Of a DNA stretch of 14,865 nucleotides, positions 1-7,621 are shown in pieces. Numbering within the stretch: the first letter of the stretch is position 1; each line of letters opens with the position of its first letter. Made by a program: the position numbers and the translations under genes. The notes beneath the pieces were generated by a model. The model searched no databases. It saw only the letters and a list, made by a program, of their open reading frames with translations, and had not been told where the DNA came from. This DNA is from JBEKDJ01 sp050014415 (GTDB lineage: Bacteria > Desulfobacterota > BSN033 > UBA1163). The DNA is taken from NCBI GenBank assembly GCA_050014415.1, contig JBEKDJ010000099.1:1-14865 (forward strand), given 5' to 3'.

Positions 1-299
1 GTGAAAGAACCCAAAAAAATACTTAAGATTTGCCGGTTCATCTTAGTTCTATTTGGCGTGGTTTTAACCCTTACATTCACAATATAAGACTTCTATTTGG
101 AGGACACTGAAATCGATTGGTTCCATAAATGAGGAATATCATGCTGGATTAAAAGAACAGAGGAAACTTCTCAAGCAAGAAGGACATAAGGTAGATCAAA
201 AAGAAGATACGCGTTGTTATTGATTTTGAAATGGAGCTGGCGAAGTTATAAAGACGCTGTAGTTGCAATCCTGGCGTTTCGATTCGGCAAACCCAACCG
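1..299. other. No confident gene; possible gene remnants
   Basis: I see no convincing complete gene here. Frame 1 is open from the window edge to a stop at 85-87 and would encode a 28-residue hydrophobic tail with one likely membrane segment, so it could be the 3' end of a gene outside the window. A second stretch in another frame, about 68-223, reads as a charged peptide (EEYHAGLKEQRKLLKQEGHK) with no good start codon. It may be a decayed coding remnant. No promoter or terminator stands out. Confidence 0.3.
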
Positions 300-740
300 C
301 TAGGATTTATCTGATGGTTTTTGTGTAACGCTCAATAAGAAACCCTTAAGCTTAATCATATCCTTTGGAGGGATGTCTACAAATTTCACTCCAGTCGGAT
401 AATCCCACGTAAAATCCTTCCTCATATGAATACCCGTCCACACCACCTGAACGGATGGCGAAATGATATCTGGTTCAGAATGAGAATGAAGAAATAGTCC
501 TAATGCAAGACGTTGGCCAATGACTATTTCTTCTGGAAGGTGGACAAGCACCCCTCCTTCGCTGACATTGATAGCTCGACCGTATTTGGAGAACAAGTTG
601 CTTCTGCTACTATACCTCACTGGCAGGTCGATGTAAAACCTGGGATGTTTCCTCTTGTCTGAATTGATACTCTCTTCCATTAATGTCATAGGATTGCCAG
701 CATTTGATTTGATACTAGGATATTCATCAGCAAGAATCAT
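300..740 (-). CDS. PilZ domain protein, probable c-di-GMP receptor
   Basis: This 146-residue protein is essentially one PilZ domain. The two c-di-GMP-binding signatures are visible: RxxxR as RKHPR (residues 30-34) and NxSxxG as NVSEGG (58-63), followed by the expected beta-barrel sequence. PilZ proteins bind cyclic di-GMP and pass the signal to motility, polysaccharide or other output systems. No output domain is fused, so the partner is unknown. It probably acts in the cytoplasm, since no signal peptide or membrane segment is seen. The start is uncertain: neither the ATG at 740 nor the in-frame ATGs at 689 and 680 has a good Shine-Dalgarno, and a start at 680 would keep the whole domain. It stands alone on the minus strand, divergent from the ferredoxin gene. 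Confidence 0.85.
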   Translation of the reverse strand: MILADEYPSIKSNAGNPMTLMEESINSDKRKHPRFYIDLPVRYSSRSNLFSKYGRAINVSEGGVLVHLPEEIVIGQRLALGLFLHSHSEPDIISPSVQVVWTGIHMRKDFTWDYPTGVKFVDIPPKDMIKLKGFLLSVTQKPSDKS

Positions 741-1102
741 GCCAAAAGAAGATTGACCACTTCATACTCATAACGAGTTGAGGTTTATGGGTAAATTCAA
801 ATCCTAACTAAGGCTGTAGGCTGGAACATGTCCTGACTGGAAGTGACATACTGTCAAGATTAGAACGGTTTTTCGCCTCCATGGCCTTTTTTGGACTTCC
901 GTGTATCGCATATCACTCTAGTAAAAACTGGACTCTCACCACAGAGTGGAACCCTCATTGAATTTAGCTGGAGAGATCCCAGAGGCATACTCACTTCTTA
1001 AAGAACCCTATTCTCTTTTAGAAAGAAACCTGCCCACATTGACTATTTATTTTAAAGACAAATCTTCGGCCTCAGAATCCATGTCCTCAATCTTTTTCTC
1101 AT
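741..1102. other. Intergenic region without a recognised gene
   Basis: About 360 bases separate the PilZ gene from the regulatory box of the ferredoxin gene, and no credible coding sequence is seen on either strand. On the minus strand there is a perfect TTGACA (852-857), but no good -10 element at normal spacing, so I do not call a PilZ promoter. Confidence 0.5.
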
Positions 1103-1145
1103 CTTGACTTAAATCAAGGAAAAAGCTCTCAAAAGGGGTTATTAA
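1103..1145 (+). promoter_or_regulatory. FNR/HcpR-type operator with -10 element
   Basis: CTTGACTTAAATCAAG (1103-1118) is a near-perfect dyad. It matches the FNR consensus TTGAT-N4-ATCAA at 9 of 10 positions, and its left half also fits the HcpR-type TTGAC half-site. A -10-like TATTAA lies at 1140-1145, giving an inferred transcription start near 1152. The box centre (1110.5) would then sit at about -41.5, the standard position for activation by CRP/FNR-family proteins. It points towards the ferredoxin gene at 1232. Which family member binds is inference. Confidence 0.6.
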
Positions 1146-1188
1146 TCAATTAAAGACAATGTGAGCGTGCCGCGCCGCGTGTAGGTCA

Positions 1189-1224
1189 ATGATTGAATTG
1201 CTAAGCAATCATCAAATAAGGAGG
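1189..1224 (+). promoter_or_regulatory. Leader hairpin and strong ribosome binding site
   Basis: Directly before the ferredoxin gene lie the inverted repeats ATGATTG (1189-1195) and CAATCAT (1206-1212). Nested inside is an alternative hairpin ATTGC-TAA-GCAAT (1197-1209). Six bases after it comes AAGGAGG (1218-1224), seven bases before the ATG, which fixes the start. The hairpin could stabilise the leader, but no specific regulator is implied. Confidence 0.45.
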
Positions 1225-1231
1225 ATTAAAC

Positions 1232-2020
1232 ATGGCGAAAAGGAAAATCGTCAAAATCGATGAGGAAAAATGTGACGGCTGTGGACTCTGCATTCCCAAT
1301 TGCGCAGAGGGGGCACTGCAGGTCATCGATGGAAAAGCGAGAATAACCAGTGACAAGCTTTGCGATGGCTTGGGGGCTTGCCTTGGACATTGTCCTCAGG
1401 ATGCCATTATTGTCATTGAAAGGGAAGCCGAGGCTTTCGACAAAAAGGCAGCAGAAGTCCATCACCAGAGACAAAAGGAAGCTCAAACCAAACCTCATTC
1501 TCAACCTTCTCAATCATTTACTGGATGTCCTTCTTCGAGGACAATGCATTTTAAGGCTCCTGAGGGCCCGGCAGATTCTGGCTGGGCTGCCCCCTCAACG
1601 TCCATGCTTACTCACTGGCCCGTCCAATTGAAACTGGCCCCGATCAATGCTCCCTATTTCCAAGATGCAGACCTTTTGGTAGTGGCTGATTGCGTTCCTC
1701 TTGCTTACGCAGATTTTCATCAAGATTTCCTTAAGGGGAAAGCAGTGGTGGTGGGTTGCCCAAAGCTCGATGACATCCAGTATTATAGAGAGAAATTGAC
1801 AGAGATCTTAGAAACGAATCCTATCAAGAGTGTCACCGTCCCCTATATGGAAGTGCCTTGTTGTTTTGGATTGGTCAAGGCAACAGAAGATGCAATAAAG
1901 GCTTCTGGCAAGAATATTCCCCTGAGAAAGGTGAGGATCGGTATTCGCGGAGAGATTCAGCTTGAGGGGGAAGCGGCATCGTCTCAACATCACCGTACTC
2001 CCACGCACCCTGCTTCTTGA
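1232..2020 (+). CDS. Two-cluster ferredoxin-like iron-sulfur protein (Hcp-associated type)
   Basis: This 262-residue protein starts with a ferredoxin-like domain. The first cluster motif is canonical, C14-x2-C17-x2-C20-x3-C24. The second is C44-x5-C50-x3-C54, with leucine where the second cysteine normally sits, so that cluster may be 3Fe-4S or have another ligand. A variable linker (about 75-125) leads to a C-terminal domain with conserved-looking cysteines in VADC, VGCPKLDD and EVPCCFGL. The architecture resembles the iron-sulfur protein often found with hybrid cluster protein (Hcp) in anaerobes and placed in HcpR regulons; that link is recalled from the family. Its reaction is not established, and electron transfer linked to nitrosative stress or anaerobic metabolism is a reasonable inference. 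The start is fixed by AAGGAGG. No hcp gene is in the window, so the gene stands alone behind an FNR-like box. Confidence 0.8.
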   Translation: MAKRKIVKIDEEKCDGCGLCIPNCAEGALQVIDGKARITSDKLCDGLGACLGHCPQDAIIVIEREAEAFDKKAAEVHHQRQKEAQTKPHSQPSQSFTGCPSSRTMHFKAPEGPADSGWAAPSTSMLTHWPVQLKLAPINAPYFQDADLLVVADCVPLAYADFHQDFLKGKAVVVGCPKLDDIQYYREKLTEILETNPIKSVTVPYMEVPCCFGLVKATEDAIKASGKNIPLRKVRIGIRGEIQLEGEAASSQHHRTPTHPAS

Positions 2021-2084
2021 GTAAATAGTGCGGGGGGATGGAAAGATGGAGGGGAGCAAATTGGAATGCGTCAATCGTGTTTAT

Positions 2085-2158
2085 GTTTCATTCCTGCGAA
2101 AAGGGGAATCCAGAACTCATAAGAATACCTGAATTCCTGTCTTTACAGAAATGACAGG
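2085..2158. repeat. Dispersed palindromic repeat (ATTCCTGCGAAA type)
   Basis: This is an imperfect palindrome of about 70 bases made of two hairpins. The left one pairs ATTCC with GGAAT around a GCGAAA core (about 2090-2109). The right one pairs TTCCTGT with ACAGAAA (about 2134-2152, one mismatch). The outer ends, TGTTTCATT and AATGACA, are also partly complementary. It resembles the ATTCC-x-GCGAAA-x-GGAAT repeats scattered between genes in many proteobacterial genomes. It lies between convergent genes, so it may also help end transcription. Confidence 0.5.
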
Positions 2159-2190
2159 CTTTGAAATTGTTGGTTAGTTCAGTAACCTCG

Positions 2191-2355
2191 CTAGCTTTTC
2201 CTCGAAGTCTTCACCATAAAACTGGTAATACGCTGCTCGAGTTTCTTCCCGCCGCATTTGGGGCATTTCGCCTTTCGAGCATCGTGATCTCTTATACTCA
2301 GGATTGCGGAAAACTCCTTATTGCATTTTACGCAACGATAATCATAATTTGGCAT
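2191..2355 (-). CDS. FmdB-family zinc ribbon protein
   Basis: This 54-residue protein begins MPNYDYRC and carries two CxxC pairs, C8/C11 and C31/C34, which define the FmdB-type zinc ribbon. The family is small, probably binds one zinc ion, and has been linked to regulation in a few methylotroph and formamidase operons. Its general role is unknown. The ATG at 2355 is preferred because an AAGGAGGG lies just upstream on the minus strand (2362-2369) and family members start at this point. A longer reading frame to 2424 would add 23 residues unlike the family. The tail FMVKTSRKS is basic. It has no clear operon partner. Confidence 0.8.
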   Translation of the reverse strand: MPNYDYRCVKCNKEFSAILSIRDHDARKAKCPKCGGKKLEQRITSFMVKTSRKS

Positions 2356-2445
2356 CCTTTGTCCCTCCTTTAGAATGAGCTGTGAATTAGCCTGGAGCAT
2401 GGAGCATCGTTCAAAGCATAACAAGCAGAATCAAAAGCTTATCTT

Positions 2446-2460
2446 CCCGCCAAGGGCGGG
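2446..2460. repeat. Short GC-rich hairpin
   Basis: CCCGCC (2446-2451) and GGCGGG (2455-2460) form a six-pair stem with a three-base loop. A weaker hairpin, GACA/TGTC, follows around 2470-2483. The pair looks like a dispersed repeat rather than a terminator, since no T-run follows. Confidence 0.35.
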
Positions 2461-2515
2461 ATTCGTGGGCGACAACTCTGTCGGGACCAATTACCTAGAA
2501 AATTACCCAACTATT

Positions 2516-2545
2516 CCCCTCTCCCCCGGTGGGAGAGGTAGAGGT
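2516..2545. repeat. REP-like palindrome (CCTCTCCC / GGGAGAGG)
   Basis: CCTCTCCC (2518-2525) and GGGAGAGG (2531-2538) form a perfect eight-pair stem around loop CCGGT, followed by TAGAGGTGA. The same design recurs at 11726-11754 with loop CTGGT, and a related C/G-rich palindrome lies at 10164-10193. All three are intergenic and match the widespread CCCTCTCCC...GGGAGAGGG repeat type. Confidence 0.5.
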
Positions 2546-2599
2546 GATTTGTAAACCCTTTCTTGTCCACCAACCCCCAATAATATCCCCCTCTGGTTT

Positions 2600-3139
2600 T
2601 TATTGATATCGGATCGCCATCCCGCCGAACACAGTCGCCCCTTCAATCGCTAAATAATTCTTGCTCTCATCGAAGTTCTTACTCTGATAGGTGGAGGTCC
2701 CAAACCCGCCTCCGATATTCTCCGGCAATTGCACCCCACCGAAAACAGCATCGGCTCTGATACGAACTGGCGTCGCCGCGTTCAAAAGGACCTCCGCACT
2801 GCCAAAGACGACATTGATCTTTACCCGCGTGACTTTTTCCTTAAGTTCGATATCTCGCAAATCAACCATCACTTTTCCGAATACGGCATTATACTCTTTA
2901 GAATCTCCGGAAAGACCCTGATAAGTTCTGTGATGAAAGAACACATTTCCCGACCTCCCCTGACAAGGAAAAAAGACACCCCAACTGCCAAACATGATTT
3001 TCAGGCCGAGATAAATGAGAAACAATCCGAAAATAATTTTGAATATCGGAATGCTGATGTGAAATATAACATTCACGATGATTCCTAAACCGATAAGGAT
3101 AATCAAAACTCCAAAGAAAAGCCCTATTCCCATCTTCAT
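2600..3139 (-). CDS. LiaF-like membrane protein with VFG repeats
   Basis: The protein is 179 residues if it starts at the ATG at 3139; an in-frame ATG at 3133 is almost as good. An AGGAGGAGGT (3141-3150) precedes both, whereas a longer frame to 3193 lacks such a signal. Two membrane segments lie within the first 60 or so residues (GLFFGVLIILIGLGIIV, then IIFGLFLIYLGLKIMF). The soluble C-terminal half has four VFG-type strands (NAVFGKV, NVVFGSA, DAVFGGV, ATVFGGM) spaced about 22-30 residues apart, typical of the LiaF / cell-wall-active-antibiotic response fold. In Bacillus, LiaF restrains the LiaRS two-component system. No such pair is visible here, so a role in envelope stress sensing is only inferred. 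It lies downstream of mrfB on the same strand. Confidence 0.7.
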   Translation of the reverse strand: MKMGIGLFFGVLIILIGLGIIVNVIFHISIPIFKIIFGLFLIYLGLKIMFGSWGVFFPCQGRSGNVFFHHRTYQGLSGDSKEYNAVFGKVMVDLRDIELKEKVTRVKINVVFGSAEVLLNAATPVRIRADAVFGGVQLPENIGGGFGTSTYQSKNFDESKNYLAIEGATVFGGMAIRYQ

Positions 3140-3558
3140 GACCTCCTCCTTGCATGATTTCAAAAAAAGTTGATCAATCCACGTAGAGTTCAATCACAAC
3201 CGGTTTCTTAGTTCTTTTAACCGATGGCATTGATTCAGTTCTCGGTGAACTGGATAAACGATCTCCTGCATCGATCATGGATGTCTTGCACACGATCTCA
3301 CTGTCCCCATCAAACAAAGCATGGCAAACTGTCTTTCCCGCCTGTCGATAGTCGGCGATTAACAAAGCGGAATCGCATTTGATAAAGCCTATCTTCTAAC
3401 TGGGATTATTACAATTCAGATACTTTGTCAAGTACCTTTTTTGAATCAACATATGATCAAGACTGGGACGAAGAGTTCGGGAAGAACCTGGGCGAGGTTC
3501 GAGTGGATTCTTTTCCGACTCTCATTTCAGCGGAAATTCCAGAGAAAATTCAAACCTC
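3140..3558. other. Intergenic region with one weak reading frame
   Basis: This stretch lies between mrfB and the LiaF-like gene. A 63-codon frame on the minus strand (3174-3365) would need a TTG start without a ribosome binding site and resembles no family I know, so I do not call it a gene. The rest shows no terminator with a T-run on the coding strand. The AGGAGGAGGT at 3141-3150 is the ribosome binding site of the LiaF-like gene. Confidence 0.4.
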
Positions 3559-4848
3559 TCAAGTGGAAGAATTGCCATGATCCCTCTTCTGTTCTAATCT
3601 CTGTTTCCTATGAAGGAGATCTGCGATCTCCTTTTGTCGGTGAGGGGGGATTTGCTCCAATGCCTGTTCAACAAAGGCGATCGCCCTTTCGCAATCTTTG
3701 AGCCGATGCTCATAGTATTTTGCTAATTCAACATAAGGGAAACCATCCCTTTTATGAGGCCAGGTGACCATCTCCCCCCAGAGAGATTGGGCCTTCTCGG
3801 CCTGTCCCGTTTTCTTAAAGGCCCTGGATAGCCATTTCATCACCTCCCAGGCCAGCTCATCCTCGCACCGTTTCAGGGCAATCTCGAAGCAGGTGATTGC
3901 CTTCTCCAGACGGCCGTGATCCCAGAAGAGCCTCCCCAAAGCAAAGTGTTCGACCCCCTTTCTGGATCGGGCCGCCTGAGGATCGTGATAGACGAGGTGG
4001 ATCCTTCCAGCCAGTGCGACCATGGAGAGGATATCCATCTGATTATGGTAGAACACCTGGTGAATCCTCTGAGCATCCCCGGTCTTAAGATAATCAAAAT
4101 AAAGGTACGGGATCCATTCCGAAGGAACATCATTCTCCCTCTCAATACCCAGAAGCTTGGATTCAAGTGTTACCAGGCGACAGTTCTCGTACGCCCCCTT
4201 CCAAATCCTCCTGGCAGGGTAGAGAAGATCGAAGTTCGGCATCTCTCTTATTCTCGATGCCATGTGGGAGAGTATGAACCGAGTCTCGAGCAGGGGGATG
4301 TCATAATATCTCCCATTGAATGTGATCAAGAATTCAAAAGATTCCAGCAGGTTCTTCAGTATCGAGAGGGAAGCTTTTTCTTCGGTATAGTCTCTCATGA
4401 AGAGTTGGTGGACCAGAAAACCATCTCCCTGGAAAAAACCCAACCCAACCATAAAAACAAAGGTTCCAGTCCCCCCGGTCAGGCCGGTTGTTTCTGTGTC
4501 TAGAAAAAGGGTTTTCCGAAGGTCCAATTCTTTGAGCCTTTCATCTCTTGAAAGGAGGTGGGCAGGAGAGGTGGAGATAAGAAGGATGTCGCCCAACGTC
4601 ATCTCTCCATACCGAAAGTCAGAAGTAAAATACTCCTTTACCTGGAAGGTCTCTCCGTTCGGAGTCGAAACGACCTCTCCCTTCACCAACTGCTCTATGG
4701 GAAAGATCTCTTTCTTTTGATAGACCTTTTTCGGTTCGAGAAGTCGATCCAGTCTGCTTCTCAGATCGTTGAGAACCTGTGATTTAGACTCCGGCTGACC
4801 TCTGGAAATCGAGGTAAGTCGATTGAGTCGTTCTTTGAGATCTACCAT
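3559..4848 (-). CDS. mrfB: MrfB-like DEDD exonuclease with TPR tail (YprB family)
   Basis: This 429-residue protein has a YprB-type RNase H-like exonuclease domain at about 100-280. The DEDD-type acidic residues are visible: D117 and E119 in LFLDTETTG, D183 in FNGRYYDIPLLE, and H268/D272 in HNQMD. The C-terminal part (about 300-420) looks like helical TPR repeats (FALGRLFWDHGRLEKAITCF and similar). In Bacillus subtilis, MrfB (YprB) is the nuclease partner of the helicase MrfA in mitomycin C damage repair, and the genes are adjacent there too. Here it follows the mrfA-like gene by 59 bases on the same strand, so the pair is very likely one operon. All catalytic residues look intact. The start is the first ATG and gives a family-like N-terminus. 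Confidence 0.82.
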   Translation of the reverse strand: MVDLKERLNRLTSISRGQPESKSQVLNDLRSRLDRLLEPKKVYQKKEIFPIEQLVKGEVVSTPNGETFQVKEYFTSDFRYGEMTLGDILLISTSPAHLLSRDERLKELDLRKTLFLDTETTGLTGGTGTFVFMVGLGFFQGDGFLVHQLFMRDYTEEKASLSILKNLLESFEFLITFNGRYYDIPLLETRFILSHMASRIREMPNFDLLYPARRIWKGAYENCRLVTLESKLLGIERENDVPSEWIPYLYFDYLKTGDAQRIHQVFYHNQMDILSMVALAGRIHLVYHDPQAARSRKGVEHFALGRLFWDHGRLEKAITCFEIALKRCEDELAWEVMKWLSRAFKKTGQAEKAQSLWGEMVTWPHKRDGFPYVELAKYYEHRLKDCERAIAFVEQALEQIPPHRQKEIADLLHRKQRLEQKRDHGNSST

Positions 4849-4860
4849 CTTTAGATTTCA

Positions 4861-4907
4861 AATTTCAGATTTTAAATCTGCAATCTTCAGATCTGCGATC
4901 TGAAATT
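4861..4907. repeat. Nested palindromes in the mrfA-mrfB gap
   Basis: The 59-base gap between the two genes is nearly all palindromic. AATTTCAGAT (4861-4870) pairs perfectly with ATCTGAAATT (4898-4907). Inside, TTCAGATC (4886-4893) and GATCTGAA (4897-4904) form an eight-pair stem with a three-base loop. CAGATT...AATCTG (4866-4880) is a third. The units are variants of one TTCAGAT core. The structure could set relative expression or mRNA stability of the two genes, or simply be a small repeat. Confidence 0.5.
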
Positions 4908-7259
4908 CTATTTTAGGATTTCTCCCAACAACGCTAGTGCTACCTCCTTTGACTTTTCACCCAATTCCTTTGTGGGACCCACACAGGAAGGACAACCACA
5001 ACGGCACTCGCACTTGGAGATCAGTCTCTGGGTCTTCTCAAGGAGCATTCGGGCATCATCGAAGAGCTGATGGCTGAAACCCATTCCCCCCGGATAATTA
5101 TCGTAGAGAAACAGTGTGGGTTCAAAAAGACCCATCCTTTCTTCCGGAATCGCCTCCTGAGCGTCAAAGGAGGAGTAGATCCCCTTGGAATCCCTTGAAA
5201 GTCTGAGGAACCACTTTGCCCCTCGATCTCCCACACAGCGGTTCAGATCATGGAGGTCACACATCAGATGAAGGGCGGCTATGGAATGGAGGGCGTAGCC
5301 GAGTCCTAACACGCCTTCAATGACCTCCAGGCGATGATAAGGGAGTCGCTCCACCAAACGCTTCTCAAAAGTTATCCAATAGGAGGTCGTATGAAACTGA
5401 AGGTCGGGAAGTTCAATCTTGCCGTAACCTAAGTTCTCAAGGGTATAGAACTTGATCTTCTTAAATCCTACGACACGGGTGGCCACCTTCACCTCACCGT
5501 GTTCGAAGACGGTCCCTTCTCCTGGTTTCCTCTCAAATCCTTCCAAAATGGAGACATCGGTATAGTCAATCGCATCGGTATAGTAATCATCATGCGTCTT
5601 CTTGACGTAAGCCCTGTGGTTGGGATAGTCGAGCTTTTCCACAGTATAGGCCTCCGATTCACAGAGGTAAACTGCTCCTTCATAGAGAGTGGTGTGGGCA
5701 CCGGTGAAGTCAACCTCTGCGATCACCTCCTCCTTCCTCTTTGTGGTATCGACGACGACGAAATTCTCTTCCGATACGGACCGGAGGCTCACCTTCTCTG
5801 CAGGATATGCATCTCTCGTCCAATACCAATGCTGGCCTACGTGACGAAGCGTCCCTTTCTCCTCGAGGTATCTCAACATCTCGGCCAAATCCTCTCGTCC
5901 AAAGTGGTCTCCATCTCTGAAAGGAAGCTCAAAGGCAGCACACTGAATATGGCTGAGCAGGATAAGAAGGTTATCTGGATTGATCAATCCGTGCTCCGGT
6001 GGCCTTCCAAAGAAGTAGTCCGGGTTTTCTATGATGAATTGATCCAGTGGCTGGCTCCGTGCGATGAGCACAGCCAGTGATTTTTCGGATCGTCTCCCCA
6101 CTCGCCCGGCCTGCTGATAGGTGCTGGCAATTGTGCCAGGATAACCTGCGATCACAGAAACATCGAGGTCTCCGATGTCGATTCCGAGTTCAAGAGCATT
6201 GGTCGAAACGACCGCCCTGACCTCTTTTTCCCTCAATCCCTTTTCGATCTCCCTCCGAACCTCGGGAAGGTAGCCTCCGCGATAACCTCGGACCTTGCCT
6301 TTATCCTCCAACTTCTTCTCAAACCGATCTTTTAAGTACTTGGTCAGAATCTCGACCTGCAGTCGACTCGTGGTAAAGAGAATCGTCTGAATCCCTTGCT
6401 CAATAAATGGTGTCGCCAACCTCCTGGCCGCCTTGATATGGCTCCCCCGGATGCCCAACTCCTTGTTAACCACCGGTGGGTTATAGAAGATGAAGATCTT
6501 CTCGGAGGCTGGTGCACCGTTTTGATCGATCAGGATGACCTCCCTTTCCAAAAGCCTTTCTGCCAACTCTTTAGGGTTTGCAATCGTTGCCGAGCAGCAG
6601 ATGAACTGGGGTCTCGATCCATAGAAACGGCAGATCCGATCCAACCGCCTGAGAACATTCGTCACATGAGAACCGAAGACACCCCGGTAGATGTGGAGTT
6701 CATCAATCACCACGAATTTCAGGTTCTGAAAGAAAGTCACCCATTTCGTATGATGAGGAAGGATGCCGGTATGAAGCATATCCGGGTTCGTAATCACAAT
6801 ATCTCCCTGGGTGCGAATTGCTTGCCGAGCATCCGAGGGAGTATCCCCGTCATACGTGAACGTGGACACCGGCTTCTCAATCCGTTGGATCAAGTTTTGG
6901 AGCTCAAACATCTGGTCCTGAGAAAGGGCCTTCGTGGGGAAGAGGTAAAAGGCCTTTGAAAAAGGCATGGCCAGTTTCGAATTCAGCACAGGGAGGTTGT
7001 AGCAGAGGGTTTTTCCAGAGGCAGTGGGTGTCACTACCACCACATCCTTCCCCTTCTGAACTGCTTCGATCGCTTCTGCCTGGTGGGAGTAGAGACGATT
7101 GATCCCGTCTCTTCTCAATGCGTCCCTTAGAATGGGATCGATGGAGTTCGGTAAAGGGCGATACTGCCCTTCCCTCTTCTTGGAAACTCGAAGGTCGGTA
7201 ATACAGGACGAGGTGGCCCGTGAACGTTTCCAGGATTGGAGAATTTCCTCAATTGACAT
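4908..7259 (-). CDS. mrfA: MrfA-like DEAD/DEAH-box helicase with DUF1998 (YprA/Hrq1 family)
   Basis: This 783-residue protein is a superfamily 2 helicase. Visible motifs are the Q-like SHQAEAI (58-64), Walker A TPTASGKT (77-84), Walker B DELH (186-189), motif III CSAT, and the C-terminal motifs ALELGIDIG and QQAGRVGRR. The C-terminus carries the DUF1998-type cysteine cluster with C750, C752, C754, C756 and C759, expected to bind zinc. Bacillus MrfA and fungal Hrq1 share this layout. MrfA unwinds DNA with 3'-5' polarity and works with MrfB in repair of mitomycin C adducts, apart from UvrABC. The length is close to the Bacillus protein (about 750 residues). The ATG at 7259 has a modest AAGG five bases upstream. 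It is the first gene of the operon, behind a candidate sigma-70 promoter. No SOS box was recognised. Confidence 0.88.
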   Translation of the reverse strand: MSIEEILQSWKRSRATSSCITDLRVSKKREGQYRPLPNSIDPILRDALRRDGINRLYSHQAEAIEAVQKGKDVVVVTPTASGKTLCYNLPVLNSKLAMPFSKAFYLFPTKALSQDQMFELQNLIQRIEKPVSTFTYDGDTPSDARQAIRTQGDIVITNPDMLHTGILPHHTKWVTFFQNLKFVVIDELHIYRGVFGSHVTNVLRRLDRICRFYGSRPQFICCSATIANPKELAERLLEREVILIDQNGAPASEKIFIFYNPPVVNKELGIRGSHIKAARRLATPFIEQGIQTILFTTSRLQVEILTKYLKDRFEKKLEDKGKVRGYRGGYLPEVRREIEKGLREKEVRAVVSTNALELGIDIGDLDVSVIAGYPGTIASTYQQAGRVGRRSEKSLAVLIARSQPLDQFIIENPDYFFGRPPEHGLINPDNLLILLSHIQCAAFELPFRDGDHFGREDLAEMLRYLEEKGTLRHVGQHWYWTRDAYPAEKVSLRSVSEENFVVVDTTKRKEEVIAEVDFTGAHTTLYEGAVYLCESEAYTVEKLDYPNHRAYVKKTHDDYYTDAIDYTDVSILEGFERKPGEGTVFEHGEVKVATRVVGFKKIKFYTLENLGYGKIELPDLQFHTTSYWITFEKRLVERLPYHRLEVIEGVLGLGYALHSIAALHLMCDLHDLNRCVGDRGAKWFLRLSRDSKGIYSSFDAQEAIPEERMGLFEPTLFLYDNYPGGMGFSHQLFDDARMLLEKTQRLISKCECRCGCPSCVGPTKELGEKSKEVALALLGEILK

Positions 7260-7621
7260 CAGGCCTTACCTATTTCAGTTGCTTGATATTTGACTTATTT
7301 GGAGATAATAATAAATTTGGAGCGGAGAATCAATATGACAGTGAGCCCAATTTGTGGAGTCTGATCCCCGAAGGATTTTGGAGCCAGCCCAAGAGGCTGT
7401 CAAGCAAACGGCCATAATAACCAAGTTCCAAACAGCAATGATCATGTGATGGTCCAAATCTCAATAAGCAAATTCGCATTAGAGGATATTCAAGGAGTGT
7501 TTCGGTCATCTGGACATTGAATAATTTGAATCTACCCGGTCCCGCCTCGTCGGGGTTGGGGATTGAAAATTGGAAACTAACTTAGGGGGACTATGATTAA
7601 CCAACCTAGATAAGGCCAAGG
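7260..7621. other. Intergenic region upstream of mrfA
   Basis: No credible gene is seen between the mrfA-like start and the end of the PGPGW-type gene. The left side contains the candidate mrfA promoter. The right side has a short GC-rich segment (about 7540-7562, GTCCCGCCTCGTCGGGG) followed by AT-rich near-repeats (ATTGAAAATTGGAAACT) of a kind often seen between genes in this sort of genome. Confidence 0.45.
7305..7333 (-). promoter_or_regulatory. Candidate sigma-70 promoter of mrfAB
   Basis: Read on the minus strand, TTGATT (7333-7328) is separated by 17 bases from TATTAT (7310-7305). These match the -35 and -10 consensus at 4 of 6 and 5 of 6 positions. The inferred start near 7298 gives a 5' leader of about 40 bases before the mrfA ATG. 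Confidence 0.45.

Noticed and set aside
852..857. Perfect TTGACA on the minus strand as the PilZ promoter
   Set aside because: No acceptable -10 hexamer lies at 16-18 bases from it.
2085..2158. CRISPR repeat
   Set aside because: There is only one copy and no regular spacer pattern; it is a dispersed palindrome.
3174..3365. 63-codon frame on the minus strand before the LiaF-like gene
   Set aside because: It needs a TTG start with no ribosome binding site, and its product resembles nothing I know.
5499..6080. 193-codon plus-strand frame inside the helicase gene
   Set aside because: It is the antisense shadow of the mrfA-like gene, which has intact helicase motifs in the other strand.
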